From Mactra quadrangularis (Eukaryota > Mollusca > Bivalvia > Venerida > Mactridae), in NCBI GenBank assembly GCA_025267735.1, contig CM046307.1, positions 35,703,231 to 35,767,230 of the forward strand: a DNA stretch of 64,000 bases. The letters are read 5' to 3'. Under the pieces are notes generated by a model, which saw nothing but the letters and a program-made list of their open reading frames with translations, was not told where the DNA came from and ran no database searches. Shown in pieces: positions 10,739 through 23,875 of the stretch. Position 1 is the first letter of the stretch, and each line of letters opens with the position of its first letter. The position numbers and the translations under genes are program-made.

Positions 10739-12273
10739 ATCTCACTTCCTGTCCCCCACTTAACCAAACTAATCATTGTCATTAGCGCAGTTGGTTTTCC
10801 CATCAAGTTTCCACAAGAGGTGGGGTACAGGGGATACTGGTTCGAATCAAGCCCAGGGCAGGCGGTTATACCCTTACAAATACAAATACAGTACAACCTC
10901 TCTAGAACAACACCCAGTGGTAGTGACTAAAGTACTGGTAAAATAAGACAAGTGTCCAGGAAAGCTGAGTTGGGTGCACTGGTCACTGCAAAATAAGTTG
11001 CTCAACTTGCTCGAAACTGGTATAAACACAGCCGATACTTCATCCATCAGAAAATCACACTCGATACCCTGGAATACGATAAATCAAACACAAGAAATTA
11101 ACATACCTTGGGTCATCGGTGATCTCTCATCTGGTCGGAAGTCTGTGTCATCTTTTTCTTTCTTCTACGCCTAGAAACAGAGAACAAACAAGGTTAGGAT
11201 AATATAAAAACAGTAGAAAAAAATAATTAAAAAATGGTCATACTTCTCTGTACTAAGGGGTCCTCTTCAATCTGTCATCTTCTTCGTTCTTCGTTCTTGG
11301 TCTAGAATAGAAAAGCGCACAACATAAACAACACCGTAAAACAAACTCACATAAAGACATAATCAATCATCACAATAGGTGGGGGTACAGGGGATACTGG
11401 TTCGAATCACGCCCAGGGCAGGCGGCTATAACCTTACAAGAAATGGGCGCAACAAATACAGTACAACTTCTCTTGAACAACACGCAAGTGGTAGTGACTA
11501 AAGTACTGGTTAAATAGAAAAGTGTCCAGGAAAGCGGAGTTAGGTGCACTGGTCACAGCCAAATAAGTTAAAACAACTGCGTCGACTTGCTCATAACCAG
11601 CAGAAAATCATACTCGATACCCTAGAATACGATAAATCAAACACAAGAAATTAACATACCTTGGGTCATCGGTGATCTTTCATTTGGTCGGAAGTCTGTG
11701 TCATCTTCTTCGTTCTTCGTTCTTCTTCTTGGTCTAGAATAGAAAAGTGCGCAACATAAACAACACCGTAAAACAAACTCGCACTAAGACATAATCAATC
11801 ATCACAATGGGTGGGGGTACAGGGGATACTGGTTCGAATCACGCCCAGGCCAGGCGGCTATAACCTTACAAGAAATTGGCGCAACAAATACAGTACAACT
11901 TCTCTTGAACAACACGCAAGTGGTAGTGACTAAAGTACTGGTTAAATAGAAAAGTGTCCAGGAAAGCGGAGTTAGGTGCACTGGTCACAGCCAAATAAGT
12001 TAAAACAACTGCGTCGACTTGCTCATAACCAGCAGAAAATCATACTCGATACCCTAGAATACGATAAATCAAACACAAGAAATTAACATACCTTGGGTCG
12101 TCGGTGATCTTTCATTTGGTCGGAAGTCTGTGTCATCTTCTTCGTTCTTCGTTCTTCGTTCTTCTTCTTGGTCTAGAATAGAAAAGTGCGTGACATAAAC
12201 AACACCGTAAAACAAACTCGCATTAAGACATAATCAATCATCACAGTGTAAACAAACAGTTCGGCCTTAGCAG
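10739..12273 (+). repeat. Satellite unit U8 (1535 bp, standard)
   Basis: Standard layout, three heptamers in C, GCGTGAC type. Confidence 0.95.
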
Positions 12274-13801
12274 ATCTCACTTCCTGTCCCCCACTTAACC
12301 AAACTAATCATTGTCATTAGCGCAGTTGGTTTTCCCATCAAGTTTCCACAAGAGGTGGGGTACAGGGGATACTGGTTCGAATCAAGCCCAGGGCAGGCGG
12401 TTATACCCTTACAAATACAAATACAGTACAACCTCTCTAGAACAACACCCAGTGGTAGTGACTAAAGTACTGGTAAAATAAGACAAGTGTCCAGGAAAGC
12501 TGAGTTGGGTGCACTGGTCACTGCAAAATAAGTTGCTCAACTTGCTCGAAACTGGTATAAACACAGCCGATACTTCATCCATCAGAAAATCACACTCGAT
12601 ACCCTCGAATACGATAAATCAAACACAAGAAATTAACATACCTTGGGTCATCGGTGATCTCTCATCTGGTCGGAAGTCTGTGTCATCTTTTTCTTTCTTC
12701 TACGCCTAGAAACAGAGAACAAACAAGGTTAGGATAATATAAAAACAGTAGAAAAAAATAATTAAAAAATGGTCATACTTCTCTGTACTAAGGGGTCCTC
12801 TTCAATCTGTCATCTTCTTCGTTCTTCGTTCTTGGTCTAGAATAGAAAAGCGCACAACATAAACAACACCGTAAAACAAACTCACATAAAGACATAATCA
12901 ATCATCACAATAGGTGGGGGTACAGGGGATACTGGTTCGAATCACGCCCAGGCCAGGCGGCTATAACCTTACAAGAAATTGGCGCAACAAATACAGTACA
13001 ACTTCTCTTGAACAACACGCAAGTGGTAGTGACTAAAGTACTGGTTAAATAGAAAAGTGTCCAGGAAAGCGGAGTTAGGTGCACTGGTCACAGCCAAATA
13101 AGTTAAAACAACTGCGTCGACTTGCTCATAACCAGCAGAAAATCATACTCGATACCCTAGAATACGATAAATCAAACACAAGAAATTAACATACCTTGGG
13201 TCATCGGTGATCTTTCATTTGGTCGGAAGTCTGTGTCATCTTCTTCGTTCTTCGTTCTTCTTCTTGGTCTAGAATAGAAAAGTGCGCAACATAAACAACA
13301 CCGTAAAACAAACTCGCACTAAGACATAATCAATCATCACAATGGGTGGGGGTACAGGGGATACTGGTTCGAATCACGCCCAGGCCAGGCGGCTATAACC
13401 TTACAAGAAATTGGCGCAACAAATACAGTACAACTTCTCTTGAACAACACGCAAGTGGTAGTGACTAAAGTACTGGTTAAATAGAAAAGTGTCCAGGAAA
13501 GCGGAGTTAGGTGCACTGGTCACAGCCAAATAAGTTAAAACAACTGCGTCGACTTGCTCATAACCAGCAGAAAATCATACTCGATACCCTAGAATACGAT
13601 AAATCAAACACAAGAAATTAACATACCTTGGGTCGTCGGTGATCTTTCATTTGGTCGGAAGTCTGTGTCATCTTCTTCGTTCTTCGTTCTTCTTCTTGGT
13701 CTAGAATAGAAAAGTGCGTGACATAAACAACACCGTAAAACAAACTCGCATTAAGACATAATCAATCATCACAGTGTAAACAAACAGTTCGGCCTTAGCA
13801 G
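12274..13801 (+). repeat. Satellite unit U9 (1528 bp, marker base, converted B)
   Basis: A carries C for G at 12606 (CCCTCGAATACG), shared only with U11 and U14. The B monomer from 12913 has C-type bases at its 5' end (GGCCAGG, ATTGGCGC) and B-type bases at its 3' end, so its left part was replaced by C sequence. C has two heptamers. Confidence 0.93.
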
Positions 13802-15336
13802 ATCTCACTTCCTGTCCCCCACTTAACCAAACTAATCATTGTCATTAGCGCAGTTGGTTTTCCCATCAAGTTTCCACAAGAGGTGGGGTACAGGGGATAC
13901 TGGTTCGAATCAAGCCCAGGGCAGGCGGTTATACCCTTACAAATACAAATACAGTACAACCTCTCTAGAACAACACCCAGTGGTAGTGACTAAAGTACTG
14001 GTAAAATAAGACAAGTGTCCAGGAAAGCTGAGTTGGGTGCACTGGTCACTGCAAAATAAGTTGCTCAACTTGCTCGAAACTGGTATAAACACAGCCGATA
14101 CTTCATCCATCAGAAAATCACACTCGATACCCTGGAATACGATAAATCAAACACAAGAAATTAACATACCTTGGGTCATCGGTGATCTCTCATCTGGTCG
14201 GAAGTCTGTGTCATCTTTTTCTTTCTTCTACGCCTAGAAACAGAGAACAAACAAGGTTAGGATAATATAAAAACAGTAGAAAAAAATAATTAAAAAATGG
14301 TCATACTTCTCTGTACTAAGGGGTCCTCTTCAATCTGTCATCTTCTTCGTTCTTCGTTCTTGGTCTAGAATAGAAAAGCGCACAACATAAACAACACCGT
14401 AAAACAAACTCACATAAAGACATAATCAATCATCACAATAGGTGGGGGTACAGGGGATACTGGTTCGAATCACGCCCAGGGCAGGCGGCTATAACCTTAC
14501 AAGAAATGGGCGCAACAAATACAGTACAACTTCTCTTGAACAACACGCAAGTGGTAGTGACTAAAGTACTGGTTAAATAGAAAAGTGTCCAGGAAAGCGG
14601 AGTTAGGTGCACTGGTCACAGCCAAATAAGTTAAAACAACTGCGTCGACTTGCTCATAACCAGCAGAAAATCATACTCGATACCCTAGAATACGATAAAT
14701 CAAACACAAGAAATTAACATACCTTGGGTCATCGGTGATCTTTCATTTGGTCGGAAGTCTGTGTCATCTTCTTCGTTCTTCGTTCTTCTTCTTGGTCTAG
14801 AATAGAAAAGTGCGCAACATAAACAACACCGTAAAACAAACTCGCACTAAGACATAATCAATCATCACAATGGGTGGGGGTACAGGGGATACTGGTTCGA
14901 ATCACGCCCAGGCCAGGCGGCTATAACCTTACAAGAAATTGGCGCAACAAATACAGTACAACTTCTCTTGAACAACACGCAAGTGGTAGTGACTAAAGTA
15001 CTGGTTAAATAGAAAAGTGTCCAGGAAAGCGGAGTTAGGTGCACTGGTCACAGCCAAATAAGTTAAAACAACTGCGTCGACTTGCTCATAACCAGCAGAA
15101 AATCATACTCGATACCCTAGAATACGATAAATCAAACACAAGAAATTAACATACCTTGGGTCGTCGGTGATCTTTCATTTGGTCGGAAGTCTGTGTCATC
15201 TTCTTCGTTCTTCGTTCTTCGTTCTTCTTCTTGGTCTAGAATAGAAAAGTGCGTGACATAAACAACACCGTAAAACAAACTCGCATTAAGACATAATCAA
15301 TCATCACAGTGTAAACAAACAGTTCGGCCTTAGCAG
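13802..15336 (+). repeat. Satellite unit U10 (1535 bp, standard)
   Basis: Standard layout with normal G at the U9 marker site. C is the GCGTGAC type. Confidence 0.95.
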
Positions 15337-17303
15337 ATCTCACTTCCTGTCCCCCACTTAACCAAACTAATCATTGTCATTAGCGCAGTTGGTTTTCCCA
15401 TCAAGTTTCCACAAGAGGTGGGGTACAGGGGATACTGGTTCGAATCAAGCCCAGGGCAGGCGGTTATACCCTTACAAATACAAATACAGTACAACCTCTC
15501 TAGAACAACACCCAGTGGTAGTGACTAAAGTACTGGTAAAATAAGACAAGTGTCCAGGAAAGCTGAGTTGGGTGCACTGGTCACTGCAAAATAAGTTGCT
15601 CAACTTGCTCGAAACTGGTATAAACACAGCCGATACTTCATCCATCAGAAAATCACACTCGATACCCTCGAATACGATAAATCAAACACAAGAAATTAAC
15701 ATACCTTGGGTCATCGGTGATCTCTCATCTGGTCGGAAGTCTGTGTCATCTTTTTCTTTCTTCTACGCCTAGAAACAGAGAACAAACAAGGTTAGGATAA
15801 TATAAAAACAGTAGAAAAAAATAATTAAAAAATGGTCATACTTCTCTGTACTAAGGGGTCCTCTTCAATCTGTCATCTTCTTCGTTCTTCGTTCTTGGTC
15901 TAGAATAGAAAAGCGCACAACATAAACAACACCGTAAAACAAACTCACATAAAGACATAATCAATCATCACAATAGGTGGGGGTACAGGGGATACTGGTT
16001 CGAATCACGCCCAGGCCAGGCGGCTATAACCTTACAAGAAATTGGCGCAACAAATACAGTACAACTTCTCTTGAACAACACGCAAGTGGTAGTGACTAAA
16101 GTACTGGTTAAATAGAAAAGTGTCCAGGAAAGCGGAGTTAGGTGCACTGGTCACAGCCAAATAAGTTAAAACAACTGCGTCGACTTGCTCATAACCAGCA
16201 GAAAATCATACTCGATACCCTAGAATACGATAAATCAAACACAAGAAATTAACATACCTTGGGTCATCGGTGATCTTTCATTTGGTCGGAAGTCTGTGTC
16301 ATCTTCTTCGTTCTTCGTTCTTCTTCTTGGTCTAGAATAGAAAAGTGCGCAACATAAACAACACCGTAAAACAAACTCGCACTAAGACATAATCAATCAT
16401 CACAATGGGTGGGGGTACGGGGGATACTGGTTCGAATCACGCCCAGGCCAGGCGGCTATAACCTTACAAGAAATTGGCGCAACAAATACAGTACAACTTC
16501 TCTTGAACAACACGCAAGTGGTAGTGACTAAAGTACTGGTTAAATAGAAAAGTGTCCAGGAAAGCGGAGTTAGGTGCACTGGTCACAGCCAAATAAGTTA
16601 AAACAACTGCGTCGACTTGCTCATAACCAGCAGAAAATCATACTCGATACCCTAGAATACGATAAATCAAACACAAGAAATTAACATACCTTGGGTCGTC
16701 GGTGATCTTTCATTTGGTCGGAAGTCTGTGTCATCTTCTTCGTTCTTCGTTCTTCTTCTTGGTCTAGAATAGAAAAGTGCGCAACATAAACAACACCGTA
16801 AAACAAACTCGCACTAAGACATAATCAATCATCACAATGGGTGGGGGTACAGGGGATACTGGTTCGAATCACGCCCAGGCCAGGCGGCTATAACCTTACA
16901 AGAAATTGGCGCAACAAATACAGTACAACTTCTCTTGAACAACACGCAAGTGGTAGTGACTAAAGTACTGGTTAAATAGAAAAGTGTCCAGGAAAGCGGA
17001 GTTAGGTGCACTGGTCACAGCCAAATAAGTTAAAACAACTGCGTCGACTTGCTCATAACCAGCAGAAAATCATACTCGATACCCTAGAATACGATAAATC
17101 AAACACAAGAAATTAACATACCTTGGGTCGTCGGTGATCTTTCATTTGGTCGGAAGTCTGTGTCATCTTCTTCGTTCTTCGTTCTTCGTTCTTCTTCTTG
17201 GTCTAGAATAGAAAAGTGCGTAACATAAACAACACCGTAAAACAAACTCGCATTAAGACATAATCAATCATCACAGTGTAAACAAACAGTTCGGCCTTAG
17301 CAG
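15337..17303 (+). repeat. Satellite unit U11 (1967 bp, four monomers)
   Basis: A-B-C/B-C: one extra 432 bp monomer. A has the marker C at 15669. B (15976-16407) has a C-type left end. The extra monomer (16408-16839) is C-like on the left and B-like on the right, with private G at 16419. The last C is the first of the GCGTAAC type. Confidence 0.93.
16408..16839 (+). repeat. C/B hybrid monomer in U11 (duplication product)
   Basis: Left diagnostics are C type (GGCCAGG, ATTGGCGC, GTCGTCGG). Right diagnostics are B type (two heptamers, GCGCAAC, GCACTAAG, CACAATGG). This is the structure expected on the gain side of an unequal crossover between misaligned B and C monomers. Confidence 0.85.
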
Positions 17304-18838
17304 ATCTCACTTCCTGTCCCCCACTTAACCAAACTAATCATTGTCATTAGCGCAGTTGGTTTTTCCATCAAGTTTCCACAAGAGGTGGGGTACAGGGGAT
17401 ACTGGTTCGAATCAAGCCCAGGGCAGGCGGTTATACCCTTACAAATACAAATACAGTACAACCTCTCTAGAACAACACCCAGTGGTAGTGACTAAAGTAC
17501 TGGTAAAATAAGACAAGTGTCCAGGAAAGCTGAGTTGGGTGCACTGGTCACTGCAAAATAAGTTGCTCAACTTGCTCGAAACTGGTATAAACACAGCCGA
17601 TACTTCATCCATCAGAAAATCACACTCGATACCCTGGAATACGATAAATCAAACACAAGAAATTAACATACCTTGGGTCATCGGTGATCTCTCATCTGGT
17701 CGGAAGTCTGTGTCATCTTTTTCTTTCTTCTACGCCTAGAAACAGAGAACAAACAAGGTTAGGATAATATAAAAACAGTAGAAAAAAATAATTAAAAAAT
17801 GGTCATACTTCTCTGTACTAAGGGGTCCTCTTCAATCTGTCATCTTCTTCGTTCTTCGTTCTTGGTCTAGAATAGAAAAGCGCACAACATAAACAACACC
17901 GTAAAACAAACTCACATAAAGACATAATCAATCATCACAATAGGTGGGGGTACAGGGGATACTGGTTCGAATCACGCCCAGGCCAGGCGGCTATAACCTT
18001 ACAAGAAATGGGCGCAACAAATACAGTACAACTTCTCTTGAACAACACGCAAGTGGTAGTGACTAAAGTACTGGTTAAATAGAAAAGTGTCCAGGAAAGC
18101 GGAGTTAGGTGCACTGGTCACAGCCAAATAAGTTAAAACAACTGCGTCGACTTGCTCATAACCAGCAGAAAATCATACTCGATACCCTAGAATACGATAA
18201 ATCAAACACAAGAAATTAACATACCTTGGGTCGTCGGTGATCTTTCATTTGGTCGGAAGTCTGTGTCATCTTCTTCGTTCTTCGTTCTTCTTCTTGGTCT
18301 AGAATAGAAAAGTGCGCAACATAAACAACACCGTAAAACAAACTCGCACTAAGACATAATCAATCATCACAATGGGTGGGGGTACAGGGGATACTGGTTC
18401 GAATCACGCCCAGGCCAGGCGGCTATAACCTTACAAGAAATTGGCGCAACAAATACAGTACAACTTCTCTTGAACAACACGCAAGTGGTAGTGACTAAAG
18501 TACTGGTTAAATAGAAAAGTGTCCAGGAAAGCGGAGTTAGGTGCACTGGTCACAGCCAAATAAGTTAAAACAACTGCGTCGACTTGCTCATAACCAGCAG
18601 AAAATCATACTCGATACCCTAGAATACGATAAATCAAACACAAGAAATTAACATACCTTGGGTCGTCGGTGATCTTTCATTTGGTCGGAAGTCTGTGTCA
18701 TCTTCTTCGTTCTTCGTTCTTCGTTCTTCTTCTTGGTCTAGAATAGAAAAGTGCGTGACATAAACAACACCGTAAAACAAACTTGCATTAAGACATAATC
18801 AATCATCACAGTGTAAACAAACAGTTCGGCCTTAGCAG
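17304..18838 (+). repeat. Satellite unit U12 (1535 bp, mosaic B)
   Basis: The leader has T for C at 17364, giving T5 between the A and B boxes. The B monomer from 17943 alternates types: GGCCAGG (C), ATGGGCGC (B), GTCGTCGG (C), then two heptamers, GCGCAAC and GCACTAAG (B). C has private T at 18784 (CTTGCATT) and is the GCGTGAC type. Confidence 0.93.
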
Positions 18839-20373
18839 ATCTCACTTCCTGTCCCCCACTTAACCAAACTAATCATTGTCATTAGCGCAGTTGGTTTTCC
18901 CATCAAGTTTCCACAAGAGGTGGGGTACAGGGGATACTGGTTCGAATCAAGCCCAGGGCAGGCGGTTATACCCTTACAAATACAAATACAGTACAACCTC
19001 TCTAGAACAACACCCAGTGGTAGTGACTAAAGTACTGGTAAAATAAGACAAGTGTCCAGGAAAGCTGAGTTGGGTGCACTGGTCACTGCAAAATAAGTTG
19101 CTCAACTTGCTCGAAACTGGTATAAACACAGCCGATACTTCATCCATCAGAAAATCACACTCGATACCCTGGAATACGATAAATCAAACACAAGAAATTA
19201 ACATACCTTGGGTCATCGGTGATCTCTCATCTGGTCGGAAGTCTGTGTCATCTTTTTCTTTCTTCTACGCCTAGAAACAGAGAACAAACAAGGTTAGGAT
19301 AATATAAAAACAGTAGAAAAAAATAATTAAAAAATGGTCATACTTCTCTGTACTAAGGGGTCCTCTTCAATCTGTCATCTTCTTCGTTCTTCGTTCTTGG
19401 TCTAGAATAGAAAAGCGCACAACATAAACAACACCGTAAAACAAACTCACATAAAGACATAATCAATCATCACAATAGGTGGGGGTACAGGGGATACTGG
19501 TTCGAATCACGCCCAGGGCAGGCGGCTATAACCTTACAAGAAATGGGCGCAACAAATACAGTACAACTTCTCTTGAACAACACGCAAGTGGTAGTGACTA
19601 AAGTACTGGTTAAATAGAAAAGTGTCCAGGAAAGCGGAGTTAGGTGCACTGGTCACAGCCAAATAAGTTAAAACAACTGCGTCGACTTGCTCATAACCAG
19701 CAGAAAATCATACTCGATACCCTAGAATACGATAAATCAAACACAAGAAATTAACATACCTTGGGTCATCGGTGATCTTTCATTTGGTCGGAAGTCTGTG
19801 TCATCTTCTTCGTTCTTCGTTCTTCTTCTTGGTCTAGAATAGAAAAGTGTGCAACATAAACAACACCGTAAAACAAACTCGCACTAAGACATAATCAATC
19901 ATCACAATGGGTGGGGGTACGGGGGATACTGGTTCGAATCACGCCCAGGCCAGGCGGCTATAACCTTACAAGAAATTGGCGCAACAAATACAGTACAACT
20001 TCTCTTGAACAACACGCAAGTGGTAGTGACTAAAGTACTGGTTAAATAGAAAAGTGTCCAGGAAAGCGGAGTTAGGTGCACTGGTCACAGCCAAATAAGT
20101 TAAAACAACTGCGTCGACTTGCTCATAACCAGCAGAAAATCATACTCGATACCCTAGAATACGATAAATCAAACACAAGAAATTAACATACCTTGGGTCG
20201 TCGGTGATCTTTCATTTGGTCGGAAGTCTGTGTCATCTTCTTCGTTCTTCGTTCTTCGTTCTTCTTCTTGGTCTAGAATAGAAAAGTGCGTGACATAAAC
20301 AACACCGTAAAACAAACTCGCATTAAGACATAATCAATCATCACAGTGTAAACAAACAGTTCGGCCTTAGCAG
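18839..20373 (+). repeat. Satellite unit U13 (1535 bp)
   Basis: Standard order. B has GTGTGCAAC (T at 19850). C has GTACGGGGGATAC (G at 19921), the same change as in the hybrid monomer of U11. Confidence 0.94.
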
Positions 20374-22340
20374 ATCTCACTTCCTGTCCCCCACTTAACC
20401 AAACTAATCATTGTCATTAGCGCAGTTGGTTTTCCCATCAAGTTTCCACAAGAGGTGGGGTACAGGGGATACTGGTTCGAATCAAGCCCAGGGCAGGCGG
20501 TTATACCCTTACAAATACAAATACAGTACAACCTCTCTAGAACAACACCCAGTGGTAGTGACTAAAGTACTGGTAAAATAAGACAAGTGTCCAGGAAAGC
20601 TGAGTTGGGTGCACTGGTCACTGCAAAATAAGTTGCTCAACTTGCTCGAAACTGGTATAAACACAGCCGATACTTCATCCATCAGAAAATCACACTCGAT
20701 ACCCTCGAATACGATAAATCAAACACAAGAAATTAACATACCTTGGGTCATCGGTGATCTCTCATCTGGTCGGAAGTCTGTGTCATCTTTTTCTTTCTTC
20801 TACGCCTAGAAACAGAGAACAAACAAGGTTAGGATAATATAAAAACAGTAGAAAAAAATAATTAAAAAATGGTCATACTTCTCTGTACTAAGGGGTCCTC
20901 TTCAATCTGTCATCTTCTTCGTTCTTCGTTCTTGGTCTAGAATAGAAAAGCGCACAACATAAACAACACCGTAAAACAAACTCACATAAAGACATAATCA
21001 ATCATCACAATAGGTGGGGGTACAGGGGATACTGGTTCGAATCACGCCCAGGCCAGGCGGCTATAACCTTACAAGAAATTGGCGCAACAAATACAGTACA
21101 ACTTCTCTTGAACAACACGCAAGTGGTAGTGACTAAAGTACTGGTTAAATAGAAAAGTGTCCAGGAAAGCGGAGTTAGGTGCACTGGTCACAGCCAAATA
21201 AGTTAAAACAACTGCGTCGACTTGCTCATAACCAGCAGAAAATCATACTCGATACCCTAGAATACGATAAATCAAACACAAGAAATTAACATACCTTGGG
21301 TCATCGGTGATCTTTCATTTGGTCGGAAGTCTGTGTCATCTTCTTCGTTCTTCGTTCTTCTTCTTGGTCTAGAATAGAAAAGTGCGCAACATAAACAACA
21401 CCGTAAAACAAACTCGCACTAAGACATAATCAATCATCACAATGGGTGGGGGTACAGGGGATACTGGTTCGAATCACGCCCAGGCCAGGCGGCTATAACC
21501 TTACAAGAAATTGGCGCAACAAATACAGTACAACTTCTCTTGAACAACACGCAAGTGGTAGTGACTAAAGTACTGGTTAAATAGAAAAGTGTCCAGGAAA
21601 GCGGAGTTAGGTGCACTGGTCACAGCCAAATAAGTTAAAACAACTGCGTCGACTTGCTCATAACCAGCAGAAAATCATACTCGATACCCTAGAATACGAT
21701 AAATCAAACACAAGAAATTAACATACCTTGGGTCGTCGGTGATCTTTCATTTGGTCGGAAGTCTGTGTCATCTTCTTCGTTCTTCGTTCTTCTTCTTGGT
21801 CTAGAATAGAAAAGTGCGCAACATAAACAACACCGTAAAACAAACTCGCACTAAGACATAATCAATCATCACAATGGGTGGGGGTACAGGGGATACTGGT
21901 TCGAATCACGCCCAGGCCAGGCGGCTATAACCTTACAAGAAATTGGCGCAACAAATACAGTACAACTTCTCTTGAACAACACGCAAGTGGTAGTGACTAA
22001 AGTACTGGTTAAATAGAAAAGTGTCCAGGAAAGCGGAGTTAGGTGCACTGGTCACAGCCAAATAAGTTAAAACAACTGCGTCGACTTGCTCATAACCAGC
22101 AGAAAATCATACTCGATACCCTAGAATACGATAAATCAAACACAAGAAATTAACATACCTTGGGTCGTCGGTGATCTTTCATTTGGTCGGAAGTCTGTGT
22201 CATCTTCTTCGTTCTTCGTTCTTCGTTCTTCTTCTTGGTCTAGAATAGAAAAGTGCGTAACATAAACAACACCGTAAAACAAACTCGCATTAAGACATAA
22301 TCAATCATCACAGTGTAAACAAACAGTTCGGCCTTAGCAG
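20374..22340 (+). repeat. Satellite unit U14 (1967 bp, four monomers)
   Basis: Same architecture as U11: marker C at 20706 in A, B with C-type left end, C/B hybrid at 21445-21876, and a terminal C of the GCGTAAC type. It lacks the private G of U11's hybrid. Confidence 0.93.
21445..21876 (+). repeat. C/B hybrid monomer in U14 (duplication product)
   Basis: C-type left end with GTCGTCGG, then two heptamers, GCGCAAC, GCACTAAG and the B-type end. It has the same breakpoint interval as the hybrid in U11, so U11 and U14 probably share descent. Confidence 0.85.
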
Positions 22341-23875
22341 ATCTCACTTCCTGTCCCCCACTTAACCAAACTAATCATTGTCATTAGCGCAGTTGGTTTT
22401 CCCATCAAGTTTCCACAAGAGGTGGGGTACAGGGGATACTGGTTCGAATCAAGCCCAGGGCAGGCGGTTATACCCTTACAAATACAAATACAGTACAACC
22501 TCTCTAGAACAACACCCAGTGGTAGTGACTAAAGTACTGGTAAAATAAGACAAGTGTCCAGGAAAGCTGAGTTGGGTGCACTGGTCACTGCAAAATAAGT
22601 TGCTCAACTTGCTCGAAACTGGTATAAACACAGCCGATACTTCATCCATCAGAAAATCACACTCGATACCCTGGAATACGATAAATCAAACACAAGAAAT
22701 TAACATACCTTGGGTCATCGGTGATCTCTCATCTGGTCGGAAGTCTGTGTCATCTTTTTCTTTCTTCTACGCCTAGAAACAGAGAACAAACAAGGTTAGG
22801 ATAATATAAAAACAGTAGAAAAAAATAATTAAAAAATGGTCATACTTCTCTGTACTAAGGGGTCCTCTTCAATCTGTCATCTTCTTCGTTCTTCGTTCTT
22901 GGTCTAGAATAGAAAAGCGCACAACATAAACAACACGGTAAAACAAACTCACATAAAGACATAATCAATCATCACAATAGGTGGGGGTACAGGGGATACT
23001 GGTTCGAATCACGCCCAGGGCAGGCGGCTATAACCTTACAAGAAATGGGCGCAACAAATACAGTACAACTTCTCTTGAACAACACGCAAGTGGTAGTGAC
23101 TAAAGTACTGGTTAAATAGAAAAGTGTCCAGGAAAGCGGAGTTAGGTGCACTGGTCACAGCCAAATAAGTTAAAACAACTGCGTCGACTTGCTCATAACC
23201 AGCAGAAAATCATACTCGATACCCTAGAATACGATAAATCAAACACAAGAAATTAACATACCTTGGGTCATCGGTGATCTTTCATTTGGTCGGAAGTCTG
23301 TGTCATCTTCTTCGTTCTTCGTTCTTCTTCTTGGTCTAGAATAGAAAAGTGCGCAACATAAACAACACCGTAAAACAAACTCGCACTAAGACATAATCAA
23401 TCATCACAATGGGTGGGGGTACAGGGGATACTGGTTCGAATCACGCCCAGGCCAGGCGGCTATAACCTTACAAGAAATTGGCGCAACAAATACAGTACAA
23501 CTTCTCTTGAACAACACGCAAGTGGTAGTGACTAAAGTACTGGTTAAATAGAAAAGTGTCCAGGAAAGCGGAGTTAGGTGCACTGGTCACAGCCAAATAA
23601 GTTAAAACAACTGCGTCGACTTGCTCATAACCAGCAGAAAATCATACTCGATACCCTAGAATACGATAAATCAAACACAAGAAATTAACATACCTTGGGT
23701 CGTCGGTGATCTTTCATTTGGTCGGAAGTCTGTGTCATCTTCTTCGTTCTTCGTTCTTCGTTCTTCTTCTTGGTCTAGAATAGAAAAGTGCGTAACATAA
23801 ACAACACCGTAAAACAAACTCGCATTAAGACATAATCAATCATCACAGTGTAAACAAACAGTTCGGCCTTAGCAG
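22341..23875 (+). repeat. Satellite unit U15 (1535 bp)
   Basis: Standard order, with private G at 22937 (CACGGTAAAAC). C is the GCGTAAC type, which then persists to U38. Confidence 0.94.
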
